A stretch of DNA of 64,000 nucleotides from Sphingomonas hengshuiensis (GTDB lineage: Bacteria; Pseudomonadota; Alphaproteobacteria; Sphingomonadales; Sphingomonadaceae), in the NCBI GenBank assembly GCA_003240755.1, contig QFNF01000012.1:19276-83275 (forward strand). Reading direction: 5' to 3'. How positions within the stretch are numbered: position 1 is the first letter of the stretch; every line of letters begins with the position of its first letter. Shown here piece after piece: positions 18,688 through 27,829 of this stretch. The position numbers and the translations under genes were made by a program. The notes beneath the pieces were generated by a model. It was not told the origin of the DNA and did no database searches. It saw only the letters and a program-made list of their open reading frames with translations.

Positions 18688-19404
18688 ATGCGCCCATCCG
18701 GCCGCGCCCCCGACGACATGCGCCCCATCACGATCGAGACGAACTTCACCCGCCATGCCGAGGGGTCGTGCCTGATCGGCTTCGGCGATACCCGGGTGCT
18801 CGTGACCGCCTCGCTCGAGGAACGCCTGCCGCCATGGCTGCGCGGCAAGGGCGAAGGCTGGGTGACGGCCGAATATGGCATGCTGCCGCGCGCCACGCAC
18901 ACCCGCGGCAGCCGCGAGGCGGCAAAGGGCAAGCAGTCGGGCCGCACGCAGGAAATCCAGCGGCTGATCGGGCGTTCGCTCAGGGCGGTCGTCGATCTCA
19001 AGGCGCTGGGCGAACGCCAGATCACGCTCGATTGCGACGTGATCCAGGCCGATGGCGGCACGCGCACCGCGTCGATCTCGGGCGCATGGGTCGCGCTGCG
19101 GCTCGCGGTCGACGGGCTGATGCGCGAGGGCAAGCTGGAGATCGATCCGATCAGCCGGCAGGTCGCGGCGGTGAGCTGCGGCATCCATCAGGGTACGCCG
19201 GTGCTCGACCTCGACTATATCGAGGATTCGGCCGCCGATGCCGATGCCAATTTCGTGCTGACCAGCGACAACAACATCGCCGAGGTGCAGGCGACCGCCG
19301 AGGGCGCCTGTTACGACGAGGAAGCGCTGCTGCGCCTGCTGCGCCTCGCCCGCATCGGCTGCGGCCGGATCTTCGCCGAACAGCTCCGGGCGACCGGGCG
19401 ATGA
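18688..19404 (+). CDS. rph: Ribonuclease PH
   Basis: 238 aa from ATG 18688, with AGGAG at 18677-18681. RNase PH trims the 3' ends of tRNA precursors by phosphorolysis. Conserved [35 protein letters not shown] and [19 protein letters not shown] (phosphate and metal-binding region) are all present. Its stop overlaps the rdgB start as ATGA, giving the common rph-rdgB pair. It diverges from hrcA. Confidence 0.97.
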   Translation: MRPSGRAPDDMRPITIETNFTRHAEGSCLIGFGDTRVLVTASLEERLPPWLRGKGEGWVTAEYGMLPRATHTRGSREAAKGKQSGRTQEIQRLIGRSLRAVVDLKALGERQITLDCDVIQADGGTRTASISGAWVALRLAVDGLMREGKLEIDPISRQVAAVSCGIHQGTPVLDLDYIEDSAADADANFVLTSDNNIAEVQATAEGACYDEEALLRLLRLARIGCGRIFAEQLRATGR

Positions 19405-20030
19405 GCGGCGAGGGAAAGGAACCGCAGGCGATCCGCAAGCTCGCCCCGGGCAAACTGGTCATCGCCAGCCATAATCCGGGCAAGATCCGCGAGATCGCGG
19501 CGCTGCTCGGCCCCTATGGCGTGACGCCGGTCTCGGCGGGCGAACTCGACCTGCCCGAACCGGAGGAAACCGGCACGACCTTCGTCGCCAATGCCGAACT
19601 GAAGGCGTTGCAGGCCGCCGACCTGTCGGGCCTGCCCGCGCTCGCCGACGATAGCGGGCTGTGCGTCGAGGCGCTGAACGGCGATCCGGGCATCTTCTCG
19701 GCACGCTGGGCCGGCCCGTCCAGGGATTTTGGCGAAGCGATGCGGCTGGTCGAACAGCGGATGCAGGCGACCGGCCCCGATCACAGCCGCGCGGCGCATT
19801 TCGTCTGCGCGCTGGCGCTCGCCTGGCCCGATGGCCATGTCGAATGGTTCGAAGGGCGCGTCGACGGGCAACTGGTCTGGCCGCCGCGCGGGGACAACGG
19901 CTTCGGCTACGACCCGATGTTCGTGGCCGACGGCATGGACCGGAGCTATGGCGAGATCGATCCCGACCACAAGCATTCGATCAGCCACCGCGCCGACGCG
20001 TTCGCGCAACTGGTGAAGGCGGTGTTCTGA
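19401..20030 (+). CDS. rdgB: XTP/dITP diphosphatase (non-canonical purine NTP pyrophosphatase)
   Basis: 209 aa from ATG 19401, overlapping the rph stop. [11 protein letters not shown], the metal-binding [24 protein letters not shown] and the substrate-binding [11 protein letters not shown] and ISHRADAF motifs identify the RdgB/HAM1 family. It removes dITP, XTP and ITP from the nucleotide pool. hemW often follows directly; here a CAP-domain gene on the opposite strand lies between them. Confidence 0.97.
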   Translation: MSGEGKEPQAIRKLAPGKLVIASHNPGKIREIAALLGPYGVTPVSAGELDLPEPEETGTTFVANAELKALQAADLSGLPALADDSGLCVEALNGDPGIFSARWAGPSRDFGEAMRLVEQRMQATGPDHSRAAHFVCALALAWPDGHVEWFEGRVDGQLVWPPRGDNGFGYDPMFVADGMDRSYGEIDPDHKHSISHRADAFAQLVKAVF

Positions 20031-20070
20031 ACCAGCGGTCCGCGTCCCGGCGCCGCTGCGGGAACGCCTG

Positions 20071-20634
20071 CTAGAAGGCGCGCTGCCCCGGGATGTTGCC
20101 GGCGGGGACATAGCGGCAGACGACATAGTCGTCCTTCGCGCTGCTCGCCTCGGCACAGCCGAATCGCTCGGTCGTGCGCCACATGATCTGGGTATAGTGG
20201 CCGACATCGCCGAACTGCCCGGTGCGTGACACGGCGGGCAGGATGCCGGGGACGTAGTCGCGCTTCTCGGCGACCCAGTGGCCGGCCATCTCGGCATAGC
20301 GGTACGCGCCGCGCGTGCCGGTCCACAGATTCTCGCCCTGTTCCGGAACGCCGCGCGGCTGCGGCGAATGTTCGAAGCGGCGGGTGGTGGCGAGCATGTC
20401 GGCATAGCCTTGCGCATCGCGCGCCAGCGCCGGATCCCACGCCAGCGGCGGCAGGCCCGCCCCGGCCCGCGCCGCGCGGTGGCCCGCCTCCATCGCCTGG
20501 CGCAGCAGCGCGGGGCCGCGCGGGGCGGTGCCCTCGAACGCGCGCGGTTCGACGACGCGTTCGGGGGCATGTTCGGGCAGGGCGGCACAGGCGCCCAGCG
20601 CCATCGCGGCCATCAGCATTTGTATCGCTCGCAT
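20071..20634 (-). CDS. CAP-domain (SCP/PR-1-like) lipoprotein
   Basis: About 187 aa from ATG 20634; ATG 20643 is also possible. The signal sequence ends in LGAC, a lipobox, so it is probably a lipoprotein. The CAP fold shows in LPPLAWDPALARDAQGYADML, FEHSPQ...GENLW, and GDVGHYTQIMWRTTERFGCA. The last of these is the classic HYTQ-W CAP signature. Bacterial CAP proteins are secreted and their roles are unclear. The gene sits between rdgB and hemW on the opposite strand, with only 20 bp between its start and that of hemW. Confidence 0.85.
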   Translation of the reverse strand: MRAIQMLMAAMALGACAALPEHAPERVVEPRAFEGTAPRGPALLRQAMEAGHRAARAGAGLPPLAWDPALARDAQGYADMLATTRRFEHSPQPRGVPEQGENLWTGTRGAYRYAEMAGHWVAEKRDYVPGILPAVSRTGQFGDVGHYTQIMWRTTERFGCAEASSAKDDYVVCRYVPAGNIPGQRAF

Positions 20635-20654
20635 CGCGCCCATATGGGACGGCG

Positions 20655-21803
20655 ATGCAGCCCGACCAAGCACCCCTCGCGCTCTACGTCCATTGGCCGT
20701 TCTGCGTGTCGAAATGCCCCTATTGCGACTTCAACAGCCATGTCCGCGAGGCGGTGGACCAGGCGGCATGGAAGGACGCCTTGCTCGCCGACCTCGCGCA
20801 CGAAGCCGCCGCGCTGCCCGGCCGGCGGCTGGCGTCGATCTTCTTCGGCGGCGGCACCCCGTCGCTGATGCCGCCCGCCACCGTCGCCGCGATCATCGAC
20901 GCCGCGTGCCGCTACTGGCCGCCGACCGAGAATATCGAGATCACGCTGGAGGCGAACCCGTCCTCGGTCGAGGCGGCACGCTTTGCCGACATCGCCGCCG
21001 CCGGGGTCAACCGCGTGTCGCTGGGCGTGCAGGCGCTCGACGACGGCGCCCTCGCCTTTCTCGAACGCGCGCATGGCGTGGACGAGGCGCTGGCCGCGCT
21101 GGGCGTGGCCCAACGCCATTTCACGCGGGTCAGCTTCGACCTGATCTATGCACGCCCCGGCCAGTCGCTGGCCGGCTGGGACGCCGAACTCGCCCGCGCG
21201 CTGTCGTTCGGCACCGAGCATCTCTCGCTCTATCAGCTCACGATCGAACCCGGCACGCGCTTTGCGACGCTGGCGGCAAGGGGCGCGCTGACGCTGCCCG
21301 ACGGCGATCTCGCCGCCGACCTGTTCGAACTGACCCAGGCGCGCACCCGCGCCGCCGGCCTGCCGCTGTACGAGGTGTCGAACCACGCCCGGCCGGGGGC
21401 GGAGAGCCGCCACAACCTGACCTATTGGCGCTATCGCGACTATGCCGGCGTCGGTCCGGGCGCGCATGGCCGGCGGGACGGCAGGGCGACGGTCCGCCGC
21501 AGGAAGCCGGAAAACTGGATCGCGGCGGTGGATCGCAACGGCCATGGCGTCGAGCGCGAGGATGCGCTGACCCCCGACGAGCGTGTGACCGAGGCGCTGG
21601 TGATGGGCCTGCGCATGCGCGAGGGCGTCGATCTGGCGCGGATCGCGACGCTGGGCGAACGCACGATCGGCGACGTCGTCCGGCTCGACACCGTGGCGCT
21701 GCTGGCGCGACAGGGGCTGGTCGCGCGCGATGGCGACCGGCTGGCGCTGACCCCCGCCGGGTTTCCGGTGCTCGACGCGGTGCTGCGCGAGATCGCGGTA
21801 TAG
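20655..21803 (+). CDS. hemW: HemW-type radical SAM protein
   Basis: 382 aa from ATG 20655. CVSKCPYCDF carries the CxxxCxxC [4Fe-4S] motif, FFGGGTPSLM and LEANPSS are SAM-site features, and the C-terminal HemN-like domain follows. HemW was long labelled coproporphyrinogen oxidase but is a haem-binding protein thought to hand haem to target enzymes. Its promoter must lie in or next to the divergent CAP gene or upstream in rdgB. The asparaginase gene starts 60 bp later. Confidence 0.93.
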   Translation: MQPDQAPLALYVHWPFCVSKCPYCDFNSHVREAVDQAAWKDALLADLAHEAAALPGRRLASIFFGGGTPSLMPPATVAAIIDAACRYWPPTENIEITLEANPSSVEAARFADIAAAGVNRVSLGVQALDDGALAFLERAHGVDEALAALGVAQRHFTRVSFDLIYARPGQSLAGWDAELARALSFGTEHLSLYQLTIEPGTRFATLAARGALTLPDGDLAADLFELTQARTRAAGLPLYEVSNHARPGAESRHNLTYWRYRDYAGVGPGAHGRRDGRATVRRRKPENWIAAVDRNGHGVEREDALTPDERVTEALVMGLRMREGVDLARIATLGERTIGDVVRLDTVALLARQGLVARDGDRLALTPAGFPVLDAVLREIAV

Positions 21804-21863
21804 GCTTGCCCCGCCCCCGGCGACTGCGCACAACCGCGCATCACCAGTGAAACGGGGCCGACC

Positions 21864-22856
21864 ATGCCGACCATTACCCGCCGCACCGCCATCGCCGGAC
21901 TCGCCGCCGCCAGCGCGACCCGCCTGCCCGCCCGGCCCCGCGCCGCCGACATGCTGCGCGTCGCCTCGACATGGGACTTCGGTGCCGCCGCCAACGACGC
22001 CGCCATCGCCCGCTTTCGCGCCGGCGGCAGCCTGATCGACGCGCTGGAGGCGGGCGCAAGGGTGCCCGAGGCCGACCTGGCGAACCATTCGGTCGGCAAG
22101 GGCGGCTATCCCGATCGCGACGGGCGGGTCACGCTGGACGCGGTCATCATGGACGACAGGGGCCATGTCGGCGCGGTCGCCGCGCTGGAGGATATCGCCC
22201 ATCCGATCTCGGTCGCGCGCGCGGTGATGGAACGCACGCCGCACACCATGCTGGTCGGCGCCGGCGCACGGCAATTCGCGCTGGAATCGGGGTTCACCGC
22301 CGAAAAGCTGCTGACGCCGGAAGCCGAGGCCGAATGGCGCAAATGGCTCAGGACGTCGAAATACGCGCCGGTCGCCAATAGCGAGAATGCCCGCGCGCCG
22401 CTGGGCGGGCCGCTCGACCACGACACGATCGGCATGATCGCGCGCGCCCCGGACGGCGCGCTGGCCGGTGCCTGCACCACGTCGGGCATGGCGTTCAAGC
22501 TGCATGGCCGGGTCGGCGATTCGCCGCAGGTCGGCAGCGGCCTGTTCGTCGAGGCGGGCGTCGGCGCCGCCACCGCGACGGGTCTGGGCGAGGAAGTCAC
22601 CCGCATCGCCGGCACCGCCCGCGTCGTATCGTCGCTGCGCGCCGGCATGTCCCCGATGGCGGCGTGCCGCGAGGCGGTGGAACATATCGCGAAGCTCAGG
22701 GGCAAGGCGCTCGACGGGGTACAGGTCGGCTTCCTCGCGATCGACCGGGGCGGACAAGTCGGCGCCTTCGCCATCCTGCCGGGCTTCACCTATGCCGTGA
22801 CCGGCGACGACGGGCGCAGCACCATCCTGAAATCCGCCAGCCTGCGCACCGCCTGA
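21864..22856 (+). CDS. N4-(beta-N-acetylglucosaminyl)-L-asparaginase (glycosylasparaginase)
   Basis: 330 aa with a twin-arginine-like signal (TRRTAIAGLAAASA), so it is probably exported. Glycosylasparaginase is an Ntn hydrolase that cuts the GlcNAc-Asn bond left when an N-glycan has been trimmed. The autoprocessing site is in DHDTIGM with Thr188 as predicted nucleophile, and the FKLHGRVGDSPQVGSGLF motif is highly typical of the family. It is convergent with the TBDR of the GlcNAc/N-glycan locus, which it would complete. A general isoaspartyl peptidase is less likely given the HGRVGDSP motif. Confidence 0.9.
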   Translation: MPTITRRTAIAGLAAASATRLPARPRAADMLRVASTWDFGAAANDAAIARFRAGGSLIDALEAGARVPEADLANHSVGKGGYPDRDGRVTLDAVIMDDRGHVGAVAALEDIAHPISVARAVMERTPHTMLVGAGARQFALESGFTAEKLLTPEAEAEWRKWLRTSKYAPVANSENARAPLGGPLDHDTIGMIARAPDGALAGACTTSGMAFKLHGRVGDSPQVGSGLFVEAGVGAATATGLGEEVTRIAGTARVVSSLRAGMSPMAACREAVEHIAKLRGKALDGVQVGFLAIDRGGQVGAFAILPGFTYAVTGDDGRSTILKSASLRTA

Positions 22857-22863
22857 TGCGAAA

Positions 22864-22893
22864 CGGCCCGCTCTCCCTGCGGAAAGCGGGCCG
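22864..22893 (-). terminator. Hairpin terminator of the minus-strand TBDR
   Basis: An 8-bp stem (CGGCCCGC, 22864-22871, with GCGGGCCG, 22886-22893) lies between two convergent genes. On the minus strand the stem is followed by TTTC, so it mainly serves the TBDR transcript. Confidence 0.6.
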
Positions 22894-22914
22894 CCCTCAC
22901 CCTTGCCGGGCAGT

Positions 22915-25900
22915 TCAGAAGTTCAGCGTGACGCCCGCCGCGATCTGGCGCCCGAGCGAATCGTAACGCTGCGGGATCGTGTTGTTGCGCGACAGCGACA
23001 CATTGTACGAGTTCGGCAGGATCGGCGGCACCTTGTCGAGAAGGTTGTTCGCCGACAGGCGGAAGGTATAGTTCCGCCCGACCGCGAAGCTGAACGCGAG
23101 GTCGAAATAATCCTGCGGATCGATGCGGTAGAAGGTCTTGCGCGCATTCGCTGTTGTGCCGCCCAGATCGGGGTCGCCCGAATTGCTGGCGTTGGTCAGC
23201 GACCCGATATGGCGCCAGTTGAACGAGATCGAGGCGACCTTGTCCGGCGTCGTATAGGTCGTGCGCAGGCCATGGGTCCATTTCGGGATCAACTGTCCGC
23301 ACCCGTTCGCATAGTAGCCGGTGCAGTCGCGCAGCGGCAGGATCGGCGAATCCTGTCCCCCCGCCAGCGTGGTCAGCGTGCCCGCGAAGATCCAGTCGAC
23401 CGTGCCGACCCGGTCGATCGGCAACGTATATTGCCCCTGGAAGTCCCAGCCATGCGCCTTCGTCTTGAACGCGTTGGTCGTGCCCTGCTGGATATAGCCG
23501 GTCGTCGGGTTGCTGGCCGGGGCATTGTACAGGATGCCCGTCGTCGGATCGCGAACGATCTTCGAACAGAAATACGGATCGCCGCCGCTGGTCCGGCACC
23601 CGTCCTGATAATAGCTGTAGTCGTTATAGCCGATCGAATCGTCGATATCGATCAGGAACCGGTCGACGGAAAATACCAGGCGCGGCAGGAAGCGCGGCTT
23701 CAGCACGAAGCCGAAGGTGTAGGTGTACGCCGTTTCGGGATCGACGGTGAACCCGCCGGTGCGGACGGTGCACTGGCTGTCCGGGCACGACAGCGTCTGG
23801 CTGCCATACAGCGCGTCGGACAAGCCGGTTGCGCGGCACACCTCGATCGATGCGATCGGTGCATCGTACACGGTGATGCGGCGCGTGCCGGTCGGATCGG
23901 TCGGATCGACGATCTGGCGCGGGGTGCTGGCGCAGAAGTCGTTCTGCGACCCGCCCTGGCGGCCGTAATTGTTCTGCGTCGCCTGGCGGATTTCGATCAC
24001 CGTCGGCGCGCGTTGCGCCTTGTTGTACGACAGGCGGAAGGTGACGTCCTCGACCGGCGCCCAGAGACCTTCGAGCTTGTAGGTGCTGAACGTATCGGGG
24101 TTGGTGTCGTATTTCGACACGCGATAGCCGGCATTCACCTGCAACAGGTGCGTCCAGGGCTGCTTTTCGACCAGCGGCACCTGCACCTCGACATTGGCTT
24201 CCTTCACGCTTTGCCGCAGTTGGAAGTCGCTGCCGCCATTCTCCGCGCGAAAGGTCGCGTTGGCGGTGCTGATATAGCGGTCCTTGCGATATTCGGCGCC
24301 GATCGCCACGGCGATGCCCTGTTCGGCGAACGGGCTGGTGACGCCATATTCGCCAAGGTCGCCGGTCACGCTGCCGACGACGTCGTACAGCAACCCGATC
24401 GTGGTCGACGTGCCGTTGCGGCCCGCGAACAGATAGTCGGCAAGCGCGGCGTTGCTGTTGTTCGCGCTGAAGGCGTCGAAGGGCACGCAGGCGGCGTCGA
24501 CACCCGACACCTTCGACGCACAGGTCGGCGTGCCGTTCACGTTCACGACGTTGAGCGAACGGTTCACCCGGTCATAGGTCGGAAAGGCGCCCGCACTGGC
24601 GTCCTGCTGGTTGCGCGAATACACGCCGGCGACGTCGTAATGCCACGCCCCGGCGAAATCGCCGCGCACGCCCGCGACGCCGCGGAACGCACTGTTGATG
24701 TACGTGTCGGGCACATATGGCAGCGCGTTGAAGCGATAGCGTACCTCGATCGGGATCAGGGCACCGGTCCCCGCCGCCGCGCCGCAGATCGACTGCGCCT
24801 GGCTGGTCGACAGGAACGGGTTGTTGCAGTTCACCTGGTACGGATTGCCGCCATAGACCGTGTAGGAATACACGCGGGCCGGATAGCTGTTGGTCGATTC
24901 GTCGCGGAACCAGATGCCCGACCCATAGAATTCGAGCGCGTCGGCCAGCTTGAGCGTGACGAAACCGCCGGCGTTCACGCGTTCGTTCGGCCGCTGGAAC
25001 GGATAGCCGTCGTACGGATTCGCCTGCGTCCCCGGACCGAAGGGAACGAAGGTGCGCGAACCATCGGGGTTGTTGACGAATACCGACCCGTTGTTCGGGC
25101 CGCCGCGCGGCGAGATGTAGCCGCCGGGGACATAGGTCGACAACTGACAGCTCAGCGGCCCGTCCTTGACCGCTTCGTTCAACTGGCATGGCGACGACGC
25201 CCGCGCGTCATAGGGGACGAGGTCGCCCTTGCGATAGTTCACGAAGCCGGTGACGTTCAGCGCACCGTCGAACAGGTTCTTGCCCGCCGTCAGCGACAGG
25301 TCGATGCGCGCGCCGTCGTTGGTCATGCCGCGTGGCGACGCAAAACCCGCTGCCCGTGCGATGGGGCTGACCAGCGTGTCCTTGTTCTCGTGATTATAGA
25401 AATTATAGTTGGCGCTGGCGATGACGCCGTTCAGGTTCTTGCGCAGGATGAAGTTCACCACGCCCGCGACCGCGTCCGAACCATAGACCGACGACGCGCC
25501 GCCCGACAGCACGTCGATCCGTTCGATCAGCGCGGTCGGGATCATGTTCGCATCGGCGCCGTTCATCGTGCCGAGCCGCAACCCGTCCACCAGTGTCAGC
25601 GTGCGTTCGAAGCCCAGGTTGCGCAGCTTGATCCGCTGGCGACCGTCCGAATCCTGATAGTTCTGCTGGCTGTCCGGCGCGATCTGCGGCAGGCGGTTGA
25701 GCACCTCCTCGACGTTCACGGCGGCCTGCAACCGGATTTCCTCGGCGACCACCGACTGGATCGGTGCGGCCGACGTCGCGTTCGGGCGGCGGATGCGCGT
25801 ACCGGTCACGACGACCGCCGCGCCATCGGCGACCGGGCTTTCCGTCGCAGCTTCGCCCCCCGGCGTCGGCGCGTCGGCGGGAATGCCGGTCTGCGCATGG

Positions 25901-25962
25901 GCGGTCCCGGCCAGCATGGTCGCCAGGCACGATGTCGTCAGCAGCTTCGTGATCGATTTCAT
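22915..25962 (-). CDS. TonB-dependent receptor, GlcNAc/N-glycan locus (minus side)
   Basis: 1015 aa from ATG 25962, with a signal peptide ending near GTAHAQ. A TonB-box-like AVVVTGTRIRRP leads into the plug (VEEVLNRLPQIAPDS; RIKLRNLGFERTLTLVDGLR; GGASSVYGSDAVAGVVNFIL), and the beta-barrel ends in VTLNF, a typical C-terminal Phe. It lies 151 bp downstream of the PTS operon, with a motif shared with the main control region in the gap. Import of an N-glycopeptide or chito-oligosaccharide through the outer membrane is the likely role, inferred from context only. Confidence 0.9.
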   Translation of the reverse strand: MKSITKLLTTSCLATMLAGTAHAQTGIPADAPTPGGEAATESPVADGAAVVVTGTRIRRPNATSAAPIQSVVAEEIRLQAAVNVEEVLNRLPQIAPDSQQNYQDSDGRQRIKLRNLGFERTLTLVDGLRLGTMNGADANMIPTALIERIDVLSGGASSVYGSDAVAGVVNFILRKNLNGVIASANYNFYNHENKDTLVSPIARAAGFASPRGMTNDGARIDLSLTAGKNLFDGALNVTGFVNYRKGDLVPYDARASSPCQLNEAVKDGPLSCQLSTYVPGGYISPRGGPNNGSVFVNNPDGSRTFVPFGPGTQANPYDGYPFQRPNERVNAGGFVTLKLADALEFYGSGIWFRDESTNSYPARVYSYTVYGGNPYQVNCNNPFLSTSQAQSICGAAAGTGALIPIEVRYRFNALPYVPDTYINSAFRGVAGVRGDFAGAWHYDVAGVYSRNQQDASAGAFPTYDRVNRSLNVVNVNGTPTCASKVSGVDAACVPFDAFSANNSNAALADYLFAGRNGTSTTIGLLYDVVGSVTGDLGEYGVTSPFAEQGIAVAIGAEYRKDRYISTANATFRAENGGSDFQLRQSVKEANVEVQVPLVEKQPWTHLLQVNAGYRVSKYDTNPDTFSTYKLEGLWAPVEDVTFRLSYNKAQRAPTVIEIRQATQNNYGRQGGSQNDFCASTPRQIVDPTDPTGTRRITVYDAPIASIEVCRATGLSDALYGSQTLSCPDSQCTVRTGGFTVDPETAYTYTFGFVLKPRFLPRLVFSVDRFLIDIDDSIGYNDYSYYQDGCRTSGGDPYFCSKIVRDPTTGILYNAPASNPTTGYIQQGTTNAFKTKAHGWDFQGQYTLPIDRVGTVDWIFAGTLTTLAGGQDSPILPLRDCTGYYANGCGQLIPKWTHGLRTTYTTPDKVASISFNWRHIGSLTNASNSGDPDLGGTTANARKTFYRIDPQDYFDLAFSFAVGRNYTFRLSANNLLDKVPPILPNSYNVSLSRNNTIPQRYDSLGRQIAAGVTLNF

Positions 25963-26011
25963 GGATGTCCCCTTTTCGGTGCCGCGTCGTGCGCCGGGGT
26001 CCGGGCCGCGC

Positions 26012-26040
26012 GGTTTTTTCACCTGTGAGACATTTTTCCG
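26012..26040. promoter_or_regulatory. Candidate operator shared with the 33.6-kb control region
   Basis: TCACCTGTGA (26019-26028, near-palindromic TCAC-N2-GTGA) is followed by CAT and a T-rich run. The same order, TCACCTGTG then three bases, CAT and a pyrimidine run, occurs at 33642-33661. Here it lies about 57 bp upstream of the TBDR start at 25962. Confidence 0.35.
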
Positions 26041-26113
26041 TCACTCAACGGCGCCGTCAATATGAACTGAAACCTCTTTTCATCCATGCAAACCGTATTA
26101 TTGCGTTTGCGTG

Positions 26114-27829
26114 CTATTTGCGCAACACACCCGGATGGCCTTCGCCGACCAGCAGATGCACGACGGTCGGCGCGGTCTGGGCGAGGCCGCGGACGCCGGG
26201 CAACGTCACGCCGTCCAGCATGCGCGGTTCGCGCAGTTCGACGCGGACGCGGCCGGCCAGTGGCTGCGCGCGCACGATCGCGCCCTCGCCGCCCAGCGCC
26301 GCGACCAGGTCGGGCGACAGCTCGACCGTCGCCGTTGCCGTTGCCGTCGCTGCCGGCCCGGTCGTGGCGGCGGCGCTGGCGGTGGCACCCCCGACGCCGG
26401 CTTCGCGGATCTCCTCGGCGACCTGATCGGCGATCGGGCCGACGATGACCTGTACCGCACGGTCCGATGGCCGCAGCACGCCCATCGCGCCCAGCGCCTT
26501 CAGCGCCGCCTCGTCGACCAGCGCCTGATCGGCGACGACCAGCCGCAACCGCGTGGTGCAGGCGCCGATACTGGCAAGGTTCGCGCTGCCGCCCAGCGCG
26601 GCCAGGAACGCGCGGCCCCGCTCGCCCGCTGTCGCCGGACCGGCGGTCAGCGGCGCGGCGGCGGCGTCGCGGCCCGGCGTCTTGAGGTCGAAGCGCCGGA
26701 TGAAGAAGCGGAAGATGCCGTAATAGAGCGCGAAATACACCGCGCCGACCGGCAGCAGCATCAGTGGCCGGGTCGCCTTGCCATAGTTGAGCACATAGTC
26801 GAACAGCCCCGCCGAAAAGCCGAAGCCCAGCCGCACGCCCAGCGCGTCCATCACCGCCATCGACAGCCCGGTCAGCACCGCATGGATCGCATAGAGGACG
26901 GGGGCGAGGAACATGAACGAGAATTCGATCGGCTCGGTCACGCCGGTCAGGAAGCTGGTGAGCGCGAGGCTGAGCAGCATGCCGCCCACCACCTTGCGCC
27001 GCTCGGGCAGCGCCGAACGGTACATGGCGAGGCACGCGGCGGGCAGGCCGAACATCATGACCGGGAAATAGCCCGCCATGAACGCCCCCGCGGTCGGATC
27101 GCCCGCGAAGAAGCGCCGCAGGTCGCCGGTCGTCCCGCCGAAATCGCCCAGCACGAACCACGCGACGTTGTTCAGGATATGATGCAGCCCCGTCACCAGC
27201 AGCAGCCGGTTGAGCATCCCGAACCCGAACAACCCCAAACTCCCCGACGCCACCAACCCGCGGCTGGTCAGGTCGAGCGCGGCACTGATCCCCGAAAAAC
27301 TGAGGCCCACGACGACGGCGATGGCGATGCCCGCCAGCCCGCTGACGATCGGCACGAACCTTCGCCCGCCGAAGAAGGCGAGATATTCCGGTACCTTGAT
27401 CGTCGCGAACCGGTTGTAGAAGCTGCCGCCGATCAGACCGGAGACGATGCCGATCGGCACGTCCAGCTTGGCGAACGCCTTGACCTTCCACGCCGCCGAC
27501 AGCGTGGCGGCGGTGGCTTCGTCAAACCCCTGCGTGACGGCGGCGGGCACCGTCAGGAACACCGGCCCGCCATTCTTGACGACAAGGTAACAGACCACCC
27601 CGGCCAGACACGCCGCGCCGTTGCCGTCGCGCGCGATACCGCACGCGACACCGATCGCGAACAGCAGCCCCAGGTTGTTGAACAGCGCATCGCCCGCCGC
27701 GGCGAGCAGGCCGATGTCGAGCAGGTCGGGCTGCCCCAGACGCAGCAACAGCCCCGCCACCGGCAGGACCGCGATCGGCAGCATCAGGGCACGGCCGATC
27801 GGCTGGAGCATCTCGACGATCGACCTCAT
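26114..27829 (-). CDS. nagE: PTS N-acetylglucosamine-type permease EIICB
   Basis: 571 aa from ATG 27829, overlapping the EI fusion stop as ATGA. The EIIC membrane domain (1 to about 385) has LLVTGLHHILNNVAWF and FLTGVTEPIEFSFMF, as in glucose/GlcNAc permeases. The EIIB domain follows, with phosphocysteine Cys424 in ASIGACTTRLRL. A second EIIB-like stretch (about 495-571, DLVAALGGEGAIVRAQPLAGRVRVEL) lacks a Cys at the matching place. The protein imports and phosphorylates GlcNAc to GlcNAc-6-P; specificity is inferred from the adjacent nagA. The EIIA that feeds it is in the next gene upstream. Confidence 0.9.
   Translation of the reverse strand: MRSIVEMLQPIGRALMLPIAVLPVAGLLLRLGQPDLLDIGLLAAAGDALFNNLGLLFAIGVACGIARDGNGAACLAGVVCYLVVKNGGPVFLTVPAAVTQGFDEATAATLSAAWKVKAFAKLDVPIGIVSGLIGGSFYNRFATIKVPEYLAFFGGRRFVPIVSGLAGIAIAVVVGLSFSGISAALDLTSRGLVASGSLGLFGFGMLNRLLLVTGLHHILNNVAWFVLGDFGGTTGDLRRFFAGDPTAGAFMAGYFPVMMFGLPAACLAMYRSALPERRKVVGGMLLSLALTSFLTGVTEPIEFSFMFLAPVLYAIHAVLTGLSMAVMDALGVRLGFGFSAGLFDYVLNYGKATRPLMLLPVGAVYFALYYGIFRFFIRRFDLKTPGRDAAAAPLTAGPATAGERGRAFLAALGGSANLASIGACTTRLRLVVADQALVDEAALKALGAMGVLRPSDRAVQVIVGPIADQVAEEIREAGVGGATASAAATTGPAATATATATVELSPDLVAALGGEGAIVRAQPLAGRVRVELREPRMLDGVTLPGVRGLAQTAPTVVHLLVGEGHPGVLRK

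Noticed and set aside
22903-26028. A very long open frame on the plus strand opposite the TBDR
   Set aside because: High third-position GC leaves antisense frames open. The minus-strand frame has a signal peptide, plug and barrel motifs, while the plus-strand translation is rich in Arg, His and Gln with no domain.
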